From: Panorpa germanica
Lineage: Eukaryota > Arthropoda > Insecta > Mecoptera > Panorpidae
Length of the DNA stretch: 64,000 bases
Reading direction: 5' to 3'
Assembly (NCBI GenBank): GCA_963678705.1
Contig: OY783206.1
Span: forward strand, 15,387,807 to 15,451,806
Part shown: piece by piece, positions 15,200 through 26,586 of the stretch
Layout: every line of letters begins with the position of its first letter
Position numbering within the stretch: position 1 is the stretch's first letter
Position numbers and translations under genes: made by a program
The notes under the pieces: generated by a model
Database searches by the model: none
What the model saw: only the letters and a program-made list of their open reading frames with translations
Told to the model about the DNA's origin: nothing

Positions 15200-15263
15200 T
15201 TGAAAGTTATAAAGATGCTTCTGCTTTTTATATGTTTAATGATGTTTGTTCTATACTCAAAAC
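15200..15263. repeat. Third, partial copy of the SUMO-intron repeat family
   Basis: Shares TTATA..., the TTTTTATATGTTTAATGATGTT core and CTATACTCAAAAC with 13741-13800 and with the - strand of 9985-10045. It stops abruptly at CAAAAC where the transposase relic begins. Confidence 0.35.
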
Positions 15264-15399
15264 TTTTTTAAGAATAAATAAGGAGCTGTATCTGGAATTA
15301 TTAAGACTTGTGACTCCTCCACTACAAAAAAGGACACTAACATCAAGGAGGGAATAAAATCCTAATAAAAGAATAAGTGCCACATTATCAGTATATTTT
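15259..15399 (+). pseudogene. PIF/Harbinger transposase fragment, broken
   Basis: One frame reads KTFLRINKELYLELLRLVTP, PLQKRTLTSRRE, a TAA stop at 15355-15357, then without frameshift NPNKRISATLSVYF. This follows the N-terminal block of Harbinger-type transposases in order: F-x-FLR(M/I)-elyleLL-x-VTP-x(I/L)QK-x-T-x-(M)R-x-(A)I-x-P-x-(E/K)RI-aTLRyL. The match ends at about 15399; the DDE catalytic core is absent. So it is a dead remnant, with an in-frame stop where the family has a sense codon. Confidence 0.6.
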
Positions 15400-15574
15400 G
15401 TCTGCCATATTACAGTCATTATTTCAATTATAATTAAAAATAATGGAGTTTTGTGTTGTAGCAGTTGTTGTCAAAGATAATGTTATGGCTGTAATCAGCT
15501 GTAATGTCATGTATATTTTGCATGTGCTGTGACAAACGTATTGACTACGTTGGTCAAATTTTACAATGCCAGTT

Positions 15575-15714
15575 GAACTGTTGATTCATATCAACAGTTC
15601 TAGTTCTGACTAGCGTCGTTGATTTAATTGCGGTAATTTCAAACAGTTCGCAAAATATCGAATCAAACAGTATGGTCTTCTCGTACTGTTCGATCCGAGC
15701 CAAGCTCCACTGTT
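15575..15714. other. Cluster of AACAGT/ACTGTT hexamers with 10-bp palindrome
   Basis: Six copies of AACAGT or its complement lie at 15577-15582, 15593-15598, 15642-15647, 15666-15671, 15685-15690 and 15709-15714. The first two belong to a perfect hairpin, GAACTGTTGA / TCAACAGTTC (15575-15584 and 15591-15600, 6-base loop). Repeated short motifs like this are typical of subterminal transposase-binding regions, and it lies 175 bases past the Harbinger fragment; the link is inference. Confidence 0.45.
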
Positions 15715-16900
15715 TACATTTATGATAATCGGACTATTCGTTGGAACCAGAATCATATGTCACATTGTAACTGGCCACATGTAACACTTAACACATTTAA
15801 TGTGGGCCACATATTCTTTGGTTTTTAGAATTTTCGTGACGAAGACTCAAACCGTACTCCATTACTCTTCCTTTTCCACCATAATATTAACAATATTATC
15901 TACGGTCAGTATGGTTCCCGTTATCGTCCGTACTTCTTCCCTTTCCATCGCTTTATTTTGAAAAATAAAATCGATTTTTATTAGAAAACAAATTTATAAT
16001 GAAAAAAAACAATAACTTTATGCAAGAATTTTATTAATATTTTATTAAATTAAATTTATTTACAGCATTATTTTTGATCAATTGTTAATATAACATTAGT
16101 CTACATTGTTAAACATTAAATAATCATACACTAACTATTCTATATACTTGAATATACACTGGGCTTGAACTTTAGCTTTAGTTTTATCTAGGAGACAGTT
16201 TCTGAAAATGAAATTACATGTACTTTACATATTTATATAGTAATAACTCTTATAAATAATATCTTGTAAGGATACCATTTTATTTATCAGTAGATCAAAT
16301 CTTGATTTGTAATTAAGTTCTTCTTATTTCTCCTTACAACAATTTTTGGGTATCGTCTAATTTTGTGTCTGAAATATAAGAGAAAAATTAAAACAAATTT
16401 CTGAAGATGAAGAAACGTATATAAGATGCTTCATAAAATGGCGACTGAATATATATGTATAACCTACCAAACATTTAATTTAAGAAACTTATAATTTCTA
16501 GTTTCTGAACACTATTTTATATTATTGTTTTTTTAATGCAGTATTAAAACTGATTAAGAACATATATTATTTCACAAAACTATCAAAATATTACACAAAG
16601 AAACTTAGTAACTGACAGGACGCTAGGACCAGAGATAATAGCAAGGACGAGCATTTGTTATCGCTAGTTGGCGCTAGTTGTTCCACTTCAGGGGTATAAA
16701 ACTTAATGGAATTCTACTTTTTAGAGTTTGCAAAATATAAATATTTAAATTAAGAAATAAATTGATGTAATCTTTAGTACGGATCGTGATTTTTTCAATG
16801 AATATTTTTCATCTTTAACAATTCTGGTTATATTAGTTTTTTATATTGTTCTGGTGATTCAAAAATCTACGATCGGCAGGTCTGCGTATTATTTAATATC

Positions 16901-16906
<6 letters not shown>
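15715..16906. other. Intergenic, no supported gene
   Basis: GC-richer up to about 15950, then AT-rich. A GGGGTATAAAAC at 16691-16702 looks like a TATA box, next to a direct repeat CGCTAGTTG at 16662-16680, but no gene follows it. Confidence 0.6.

Positions 16907-16994
<88 letters not shown>
16907..16994. repeat. (TA)n microsatellite at edge of tandem arrays
   Basis: About 43 TA units, interrupted only near the left end. It immediately precedes the 84-bp array. Open frames through it are artefacts. Confidence 0.95.
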
Positions 16995-16997
<3 letters not shown>

Positions 16998-17004
16998 GTA
17001 TCTA

Positions 17005-18958
17005 TAAATATTTTCTTAATTTTGGAGATGAAACAAAAGTATAACCTTCTTAATATCTAAAAAAATGCAGTGTGTCAAAGTTTGCAAAAACAAATATTTT
17101 CTTAATTTAAACTTTCTTAGTATGACATTCTTAAAATTTAAAAAAATGCAGTGTTTCAAAGTTTGCAAAAACAAATATTTTCCTAATTTTCGATGTAAAA
17201 CAAAAGTATAAACATTCTTACAATTTAAAAAAATGCAGTGTTTCAAAGTTTGCAAAAACAAATATTTTCTTAATTTTAACATTCTTGAAATTTAAAAAAC
17301 GCCGTGTTTCAAAGTTTGCAATAACAAACATTTTCTTAATTTTCGATCGAAAACAAGAGTATAAGATTCTTAAAATTTAAAAAATGCCGTGTTTCAAAGA
17401 CTACAAAAACAATTATTTTCTTAATTTTTAAGATGAAACAAGGTTATTACCTTCTTAAAATCTAAAAAAATGCAGTGTTTTAAAGTATGCAAGCACAAAT
17501 ATTATCTTAATTTTAGAGATGAAACAAGGCTATAATTTTCTTAAAATCTAAAAAAAATGCAGTGTTTCAAAGTTTGCAAAAACAAATATTTTTTTAATTT
17601 TTAAGATGAAACAAGGCTATTATTAACCTTCTTATAATCTAAAAAAAATGCAGTGTTTTAAAGTATGCAAAAACAAATATTTTTTTAATTTTGGAGATAA
17701 AACAAGGCTATTAACCTTCTTAAAATCTAAAAAATTCAGTGTTTCAACGTTCGTGAGAACAATAATTTTTTTGATTTACGAGATGAAACAAGAGCATAAC
17801 CTTCTTGAAATATAAAAATGCAGTGTTTTCAAGTTTGCAAAAACAAATATTTTTTTAATTTTCGAGATGAAGCAAGAGTATAACATTCTTAAAATTTAAA
17901 AAATGCAGTGTTTTAAAGTATGCAAAAACAAATATTTTCTTAATTTTCGAGTTGAAACAAGGATATAACCTTCTTAAATTCTAAAAAATGTAGTGTTTCA
18001 CATTTTGCAAAAACAAATATTTTCTTAATTTTCGAGACGAAACAAGAGTATAACCTACCTAAAATCTAAAAAAATGTTGTGTTTCAAAAAAAAATATTTT
18101 CTCAATTTTCGATGTGAAACTAGAGTATAACATTCTTAAAATTTAAAAAATGCAGTGTTTCAAAGTTTACAAAAACAAATATTTTCTTAATTTTAGGGAT
18201 AAAACAAGAGTACAACTTTCTTAATATCTAAAAAAATGCAGTGTTTCAAAGTATGCAGAAACAAATATTTTCTTAATTTTAGAGATGAAACAGGGCTATA
18301 ATTTTCTAAAAATCTAAAAAAACTGCAGTGCTTCAAAGTTTGCAAAAACAACGATTTTTTTAATTTTTGAGATAAATCAAGGCCTTAATTCTAAAAAATA
18401 TGCTGTGTTCCAAAGTTTACAAAAACAAATATTTTCTTAATTTTCGGGATGAATTAAGGCAATAACCTTCCTTAAATCTAAAAAAAATGTTTCAAAGTTT
18501 GCAAAAACAACTATTTACTTAATTTTTGATGTGAAACAAGAGTTTAATATTCTTAAAATAAAAAAAAATGCAGTATTACAAAGTTTGCAAAAACAAATCT
18601 TTTCTTAATTTTCGTGATGAAACAAGGCAATTACCGTTTTGAAATCTAAAAAAATGCAGCGTTTAAAAGTATGCAAAAACAAACTTTTTTTTAATTTTTA
18701 AGATGAAACAACCTTCTTAAAATCTAAAAAAAATGCAGTGTTTCCAAGTTTTCAAAAACAAATATTTTAGTAATTTTTAAGATGAAACAAGGCTATTACC
18801 TTCTTACAATCTAAAAAAAATGCAGTGTTTTAAAGTATGCAAAAACAAATATATTCTTAATTTAGGAGATAAAACAAGGCTATTAATCTTCTTAAAATTT
18901 AAAAAAAATGCAGTGTTTCAACGTTCGTAAGAACAATAATTTTCTTGATTTACGAGAT
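17005..18958. repeat. ~84-bp degenerate tandem array, ~23 copies
   Basis: The block AAAAAATGCAGTGTTTCAAA, then GTTTGCAAAAACAAATATTT, TCTTAATTTT, GAGATGAAACAAG and CCTTCTTAAAATCT recurs with markers near 17066, 17147, 17234, 17300, 17385, 17471, 17558, 17648, 17735, 17820, 17905, 17989, 18075, 18151, 18237, 18325, 18402, 18488, 18569, 18655, 18738, 18821 and 18908. Mean spacing is about 84 bases. Copies are clearly diverged from one another, unlike the 295-bp array that follows, so this array is older or no longer homogenised. Confidence 0.92.
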
Positions 18959-20395
18959 CACAAGTAACAGCGATTTTTTTTAAAATATATTCTGATTCTC
19001 AGTCAATTTTATATGGAGAATGTTCAAAATAGCGTAAAACGCATTATTTTTTCTCAATTCGTCGATTTGCACTATATCAACTTTCTGTGATAAAAACTGT
19101 AAAAGTTATGGGATTTTCATCAAATTTTTTTTGGATTTTTGGTCATAACTCGAATACGCTTCAATAGCAATGTGAACTATAGGCCTAAATCTATGTAAGG
19201 AGGCGGTATTCGCACATGTCTAGTACATTGTTTTTTTGTAGCTATAAGATTTCACAAGTAACAGCGATTTTTTTAAAAATATTTTCTGATTCTCAGTCAA
19301 TTTTATATGGAGAATGTTCAAAATAGCGTAAATCGCATTATTTTTGCTTAATTCGTCGTTTTAGCACTATTTCAACTTTCTGTGATAAAAACTGTAAAAG
19401 TTATGGGATTTTCATCAAATTTTTTTTGGATTTTTGCTTATAACTCGAATACGCTTCAATAGCAATGTGAACTATAGGCCTAAATCTATGTAAGGAGGCG
19501 GTATTCGCACATGTCTAGTACATTGTGTTTTTGTAGCTATAAGATTTCACAAGTCACAGCGATTTTTTTAAAAATATTTTCTGATTCTCAGTCAATTTTA
19601 TATGGAGAATGTTCAAAATAGCGTAAATCGCATTATTTTTTCTCAATTCGTCGTTTTAGCACTATTTCAACTTTCTGTGATAAAAACTGTAAAAGTTATG
19701 GGATTTTCATCAATTTTTTTTTGGATTTTTGCTCATAACTCGAATACGCTTCAATAGCAATGTGAACTATAGGCCTAAATCTATGTAAGGAGGCGGTATT
19801 CGCACATGTCTAGTACATTGTTTTTTTGTAGCTATAAGATTTCACAAGTAACAGCGATTTTTTTAAAAATATATTCTGATTCTCAGTCAATTTTATATGG
19901 AGAATGTTCAAAATAGCGTAAATCGCATTATTTTTTCTCAATTCGTCGTTTAAGCACTATTTCAACTTTCTGTGATAAAAACTGTAAAAGTTATGGGATT
20001 TTCATCAAATTTTTTTTGGATTTTTGCTCATAACTCGAATACGCTTCAATAGCAATGTGAACTATAGGCGTAACTCTATGTAAGGAGGCGGTATTCGCAC
20101 ATGTCTAGTACATTGTTTCTTTGTAGCTATAAGATTTCACAAGTAACAGCGATTTTTTTAAAAATATTTTCTGATTCTCAGTCAATTTTATATGGAGAAT
20201 GTTCAAAATAGCGTAAATCGCATTATTTTTTCTCAATTCGTCGTTTTAGCACTATTTCAACTTTCTGTGATAAAAACTGTAGAAGTTATGGGATTTTCAT
20301 CAAATTTTTTTTGGATTTTTGCTCATAACTCGAATACGCTTCAATAGCAATGTGAACTAAATAGGCCTAAATCTATGTAAGGAGGCGGTATTCGC

Positions 20396-22752
20396 ACATG
20401 TCTACTACATTGTTTTTTTGTAGCTACAAGATTTCACAAGTAGCGATTTTTTTAAAAATATTTTCTGATTCTCAGTCAATTTTATATAGAGAATGTTCAA
20501 AATAGCGTAAATCGCATTATTTTTTCTCAATTCGTCGTTTTAGCACTATTTCAACTTTCTGTGATAAAAACTGTAAAAGTTATGTGATTTTCATCAATTT
20601 TTTTTTGGATTTTTGCTCATAACTCGAATACGCTTCAATAGCAATGTGAACTATAGGCCTAAATCTATGTAAGGAGGCGGTATTCGCACATGTCTAGTAC
20701 ATTGTTTTTTTGTAGCTATAAGATTTCACAAGTAACAGCGATTTTTTTAAAAATATTTTCTGATTCTCAGTCAATTTTATATGGAAAATGTTCAAAATAG
20801 CGTAAATCGCATTATTTTTTCTCAATTCGTCGTTTTAGCACTATTTCAACTTTCTGTGATAAAAACTGTGAAAGTTATGGGATTTTCATCAAATTTTTTT
20901 TGGATTTTTGCTCATAACTCGAATACGCTTCAATAGCAATGTGAACTATAGGCCTAAATCTATGTAAGGAGGCGCTATTCGCACATGTCTAGTACATTGT
21001 TTTTTTGTAGCTATAAGATTTCACAAGTAACAGCGATTTTTTTAAAAATATTTTCTGATTCTCAGTCAATTTTATATGGAGAATGTTCAAAATAGCGTAA
21101 ATCGCATTATTTTTTCTCAATTCGTCGTTTTAGCACTATTTCAACTTTCTGTGATAAAAACTGTAAAAGTTATGGGATTTTCATCAAATTTTTTTTGGAT
21201 TTTTGCTCATAACTCGAATACGCTTCAATAGCAATGTGAACTAAAGGCCTAAATCTATGTAAGAAAGCGGTATTCGCACATGTCTAGAACATTGTTTATT
21301 TGTAGCTATAAGATTTCACAAGTAACAGCAATTTTTTTAAACATATATTCTGATTCTCAGTCAATTTTATATGGAGAATGTTTAAAATAGCGTAAATCGC
21401 ATTATCTTTTCTCAATTCGTCGTTTTAGCACTATTTCAACTTTCTGTGATAAAAACTGTAGAAGTTATGGGATTTTCATCAAATTTTTTTTGGATTTTTG
21501 CTCATAACTCGAATACGCTTCAATAGCAATGTGAACTAAATAGGCCTAAATCTATGTAAGGAGGCGGTATTCGCACATGTCTACTACATTGTTTTTTTGT
21601 AGCTACAAGATTTCACAAGTAGCGATTTTTTTAAAAATATTTTCTGATTCTCAGTCAATTTTATATAGAGAATGTTCAAAATAGCGTAAATCGCATTATT
21701 TTTTCTCAATTCGTCGTTTTAGCACTATTTCAACTTTCTGTGATAAAAACTGTAAAAGTTATGGGATTTTCATCAATTTTTTTTTGGATTTTTGCTCATA
21801 ACTCGAATACGCTTCAATAGCAATGTGAACTATAGGCCTAAATCTATGTAAGGAGGCGGTATTCGCACATGTCTAGTACATTGTTTTTTTGTAGCTATAA
21901 GATTTCACAAGTAACAGCGATTTTTTTAAAAATATTTTCTGATTCTCAGTCAATTTTATATGGAGAATGTTCAAAATAGCGTAAATCGCATTATTTTTTC
22001 TCAATTCGTCGTTTTAGCACTATTTCAACTTTCTGTGATAAAAACTGTGAAAGTTATGGGATTTTCATCAAATTTTTTTTGGATTTTTGCTCATAACTCG
22101 AATACGCTTCAATAGCAATGTGAACTATAGGCCTAAATCTATGTAAGGAGGCGCTATTCGCACATGTCTAGTACATTGTTTTTTTGTAGCTATAAGATTT
22201 CACAAGTAACAGCGATTTTTTTAAAAATATTTTCTGATTCTCAGTCAATTTTATATGGAGAATGTTCAAAATAGCGTAAATCGCATTATTTTTTCTCAAT
22301 TCGTCGTTTTAGCACTATTTCAACTTTCTGTGATAAAAACTGTAAAAGTTATGGGATTTTCATCAAATTTTTTTTGGATTTTTGCTCATAACTCGAATAC
22401 GCTTCAATAGCAATGTGAACTAAAGGCCTAAATCTATGTAAGAAAGCGGTATTCGCACATGTCTAGAACATTGTTTATTTGTAGCTATAAGATTTCACAA
22501 GTAACAGCAATTTTTTTAAACATATATTCTGATTCTCAGTCAATTTTATATGGAGAATGTTTAAAATAGCGTAAATCGCATTATCTTTTCTCAATTCGTC
22601 GTTTTAGCACTATTTCAACTTTCTGTGATAAAAACTGTAAAAGTTATGGGATTTTCATCAATTTTTTTTTGGATTTTTGCTCATAACTCGAATACGCTTT
22701 AATAGCAATGTGAACTACAGGCCTAAATCTATGTAAGGAGGCGGTATTCGTA
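20396..22752. repeat. Tandem 4-monomer duplication in satellite (1179 bp)
   Basis: Monomers starting 20396, 20688, 20983 and 21278 are copied in order at 21575, 21867, 22162 and 22457. Matching oddities: TCTACTACATTG with a missing AAC in AAGTAGCGA (292-base unit), GGCGCTATTC, and AAGAAAGCGG with CTAGAACATTG. A +2 insertion (CTAAATAGGC) opens both blocks. Confidence 0.9.
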
Positions 22753-25700
22753 CATGTCTAGTACATTGTTTTTTTGTAGCTATAAGATTTCACAAGTAAC
22801 AGCGATTTTTTTAAAAATATTTTCTGATTCTCAGTCAATTTTATATGGAGAATGTTCAGAATAGCGTAAATCGCATTATTTTTTCTCAATTCGTCGTTTT
22901 AGCACTATTTCAACTTTCTGTGATAAAAACTGTAGAAGTTATGGGATTTTCATCAAATTTTTTTTGGATTTTTGCTCATAACTCGAATACGCTTCAATAG
23001 CAATGTGAACTATAGGCCTAAATCTATGTAAGGAGGCGGTATTCGCACATGTCTAGAACATTGTTTTTTTGTAGCTATAAGATTTCACAAGTAACAGCGA
23101 TTTTTTTAAAAATATTTTCTGATTCTCAGTCAATTTTATATGGAGAATGTTCAAAATAGCGTAAAACGCATTATTTTTTCTCAATTCGTCGATTTGCACT
23201 ATATCAACTTTCTGTGATAAAAACTGTAAAAGTTATGGGATTTTCATCAAATTTTTTTTGGATTTTTGGTCATAACTCGAATACGCTTCAATAGCAATGT
23301 GAACTATAGGCCTAAATCTATGTAAGGAGGCGGTATTCGCACATGTCTAGTACATTGTTTTTTTGTAGCTATAAGATTTCACAAGTAACAGCGATTTTTT
23401 TAAAAATATTTTCTGATTCTCAGTCAATTTTATATGGAGAATGTTCAAAATAGCGTAAATCGCATTATTTTTTCTCAATTCGTCGTTTTAGCACTATTTC
23501 AACTTTCTGTGATAAAAACTGTAGAAGTTATGGGATTTTCATCAAATTTTTTTTGGATTTTTGCTCATAACTCGAATACGCTTCAATAGCAATGTGAACT
23601 ATAGGCCTAAATCTATGTAAGGAGGCGGTATTCGCACATGTCTAGAACATTGTTTTTTTGTAGCTATAAGATTTCACAAGTAACAGCGATTTTTTTAAAA
23701 ATATTTTCTGATTCTCAGTCAATTTTATATGGAGAATGTTCAAAATAGCGTAAATCGCATTATTTTTTCTCAATTCGTCGTTTTAGCACTATTTCAACTT
23801 TCTGTGATAAAAACTGTAATAGTTATGGGATTTTCATCAAATTTTTTTTGGATTTTTGCTCATAACTCGAATACGCTTCAATAGCAATGTAACCTATAGG
23901 CCTAAATCTATGTAAGGAGGCGGTATTCGCACATGTCTAGAACATTGTTTTTTTGTAGCTATAAGATTTCACAAGTAACAGCTATTTTTTTTTAAATATT
24001 TTCTGATTCTCAGTCAATTTTATATGGAGAATGTTCAAAATAGCGTAAATCGCATTATCTTTTCTCAATTCGTCGTTTTAGCACTATTTCAACTTTCTGT
24101 GATAAAAACTGTAAAAATTATGGGATTTTCATCAAATTTTTTTTGGATTTTTGCTCATAACTCGAATACGCTTTAATAGCAATGTAAACTATAGGCCTAA
24201 ATCTATGTAAGGAGGCGGTATTCGCACATGTCTAGTACATTGTTTTTTTGTAGCTATAAGATTTCACAAGTAACAGCGATTTTTTTTAAAATATTTTCTG
24301 ATTCTCAGTCAATTTTATATGGAGAATGTTCAAAATAGCGTAAATCGCATTATTTTTTCTCAATTCGTCGTTTTAGCACTATTTCAACTTTCTGTGATAA
24401 AAACTGTAAAAGTTATGGGATTTTCATCAATTTTTTTTTGGATTTTTGCTCATAACTCGAATACGCTTCAATAGCAATGTGAACTATAGGCCTAAATCTA
24501 TGTAAGGAGGCGGTATTCGCACATGTCTAGTACATTGTTTTTTTGTAGCTATAAGATTTCACAAGTAACAGCGACTTTTTTAAAAATATTTTCTGATTCT
24601 CACTCAATTTTATATGGAAAATGTTCAAAATAGCGTAAATCGCATTATTTTTTCTCAATTCGTCGTTTTAGCACTATTTCAACTTTCTGTGATAAAAACT
24701 GTAAAAGTTATGGGATTTTCATCAAATTTTTTTTTTATTTTTGCTCATAACTCGAATACGCTTCAATAGCAATGTGAACTATAGGCCTAAATCTATGTAG
24801 GGAGGCGCTATTCGCACATGTCTAGTACATTGTTTTTTTGTAGCTATAAGATTTCACAAGTAACAGCGATTTTTTTAAAAATATTTTCTGATTCTCAGTC
24901 AATTTTATATGGAGAATGTTCAAAATAGCGTAAATCGCATTATTTTTTCTCAATTCGTCGTTTTAGCACTATTTCAACTTTCTGTGATAAAAACTGTAAA
25001 AGTTATGGGATTTTCATCAAATTTTTTTTGGATTTTTGCTCATAACTCGAATACGCTTCAATAGCAATGTGAACTATAGGCCTAAATCTATGTAAGGAGG
25101 CGGTATTCGCACATGTCTAGTACATTGTTTTTTTGTAGCTATAAGATTTCACAAGTAACAGCGATTTTTTTAAAAATATTTTCTGATTCTCAGTCAATTT
25201 TATATGGAGAATGTTCAAAATAGCGTAAATCGCATTATTTTTTCTCAATTCGTCGTTTTAGCACTATTTCAACTTTCTGTGATAAAAACTGTAAAAGTTA
25301 TGGGATTTTCATCAAATTTTTTTTGGATTTTTGCTCATAACTCGAATACGCTTCAATAGCAATGTGAACTAAAGACCTAAATCTATGTAAGAATTCGGTA
25401 TTCGCACATGTCTAGAACATTGTTTATTTGTAGCTATAAGATTTCACAAGTAACAGCAATTTTTTTAAAAATATTTTCTGATTCTCAGTCAATTTTATAT
25501 GGAGAATGTTTAAAATAGCGTAAATCGCATTATCTTTTCTCAATTCGTCGTTTTAGCACTATTTCAACTTTCTGTGATAAAAACTGTAAAAGTTATGGGA
25601 TTTTCATCAATTTTTTTTTGGATTTTTGCTCATAACTCGAATACGCTTTAAGAGCAATGTGAACTACAGGCCTAAATCTATGTAAGGAGGCGGTATTCGC

Positions 25701-26586
25701 ACATGTCTAGTACATTGTTATTTTGTAGCTATAAGATTTCACAAGTAACAGCGATTTTTTTAAAAATATTTTCTGATTCTCAGTCAATTTTATATGGAGA
25801 ATGTTCAGAATAGCGTAAATCGCATTATTTTTCTCAATTCGTCGTTTTAGCACTATTTCAACTTTCTGTGATAAAAACTGTAGAAGTTATGGGATTTTCA
25901 TCAAATTTTTTTTGGATTTTTGCTCATAACTCGAATACGCTTCAATAGCAATGTGAACTATAGGCCTAAATCTATGTAAGGAGGCGGTATTCGCACATGT
26001 CTAGTACATTGTTTTTTTGTAGGTATAAGATTTCACAAGTAACAGCGATTTCTTTTTAAATATTTTCTGATTCTCAGTCAATTTTATATGGAGAATGTTC
26101 AAAATAGCGTAAATCGCATTATTTTTTCACAATTCGTCGTTTTAGCACAATTTCAACTTTCTGTGATAAAAACTGTAAAAGTTATGGGATTTTCTTCAAA
26201 TTTTTTTTGGATTTTTGCTCATAACTCGAATACGCTTCAATAGCAATGTGAACTATAGGCCTAAATCTATGTAAGGAGGCGGTATTCGCACATGTCTAGT
26301 ACATTGTTTTTTTGTAGCTATAAGATTTCACAAGTAACAGCGATTTTTTTAAAAATATTTTCTGATTCTCAGTCAATTTTATATGGAGAATGTTCAAAAT
26401 AGCGTAAATCGCATTATTTTTTCTCAATTCGTCGTTTTAGCACTATTTCAACTTTCTGTGATAAAAACTGTAAAAGTTATGGGATTTTCTTCAAATTTTT
26501 TTTGGATTGTTGCTCATAACTCGAATACGCTTCAATAGCAATGTGAACTATAGGCCTAAATCTATGTAAGGAGGCGGTATTCGCAC

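Noticed and set aside
16691-16720. TATA-like GGGGTATAAAAC as a gene promoter
   Set aside because: No open frame or exon follows before the tandem arrays.
17016-17282. 88-codon - strand frame in the 84-bp array
   Set aside because: Its residues repeat with the tandem unit (LRKYLFLQTLKHCIFLN), so it is a reading of the repeat.
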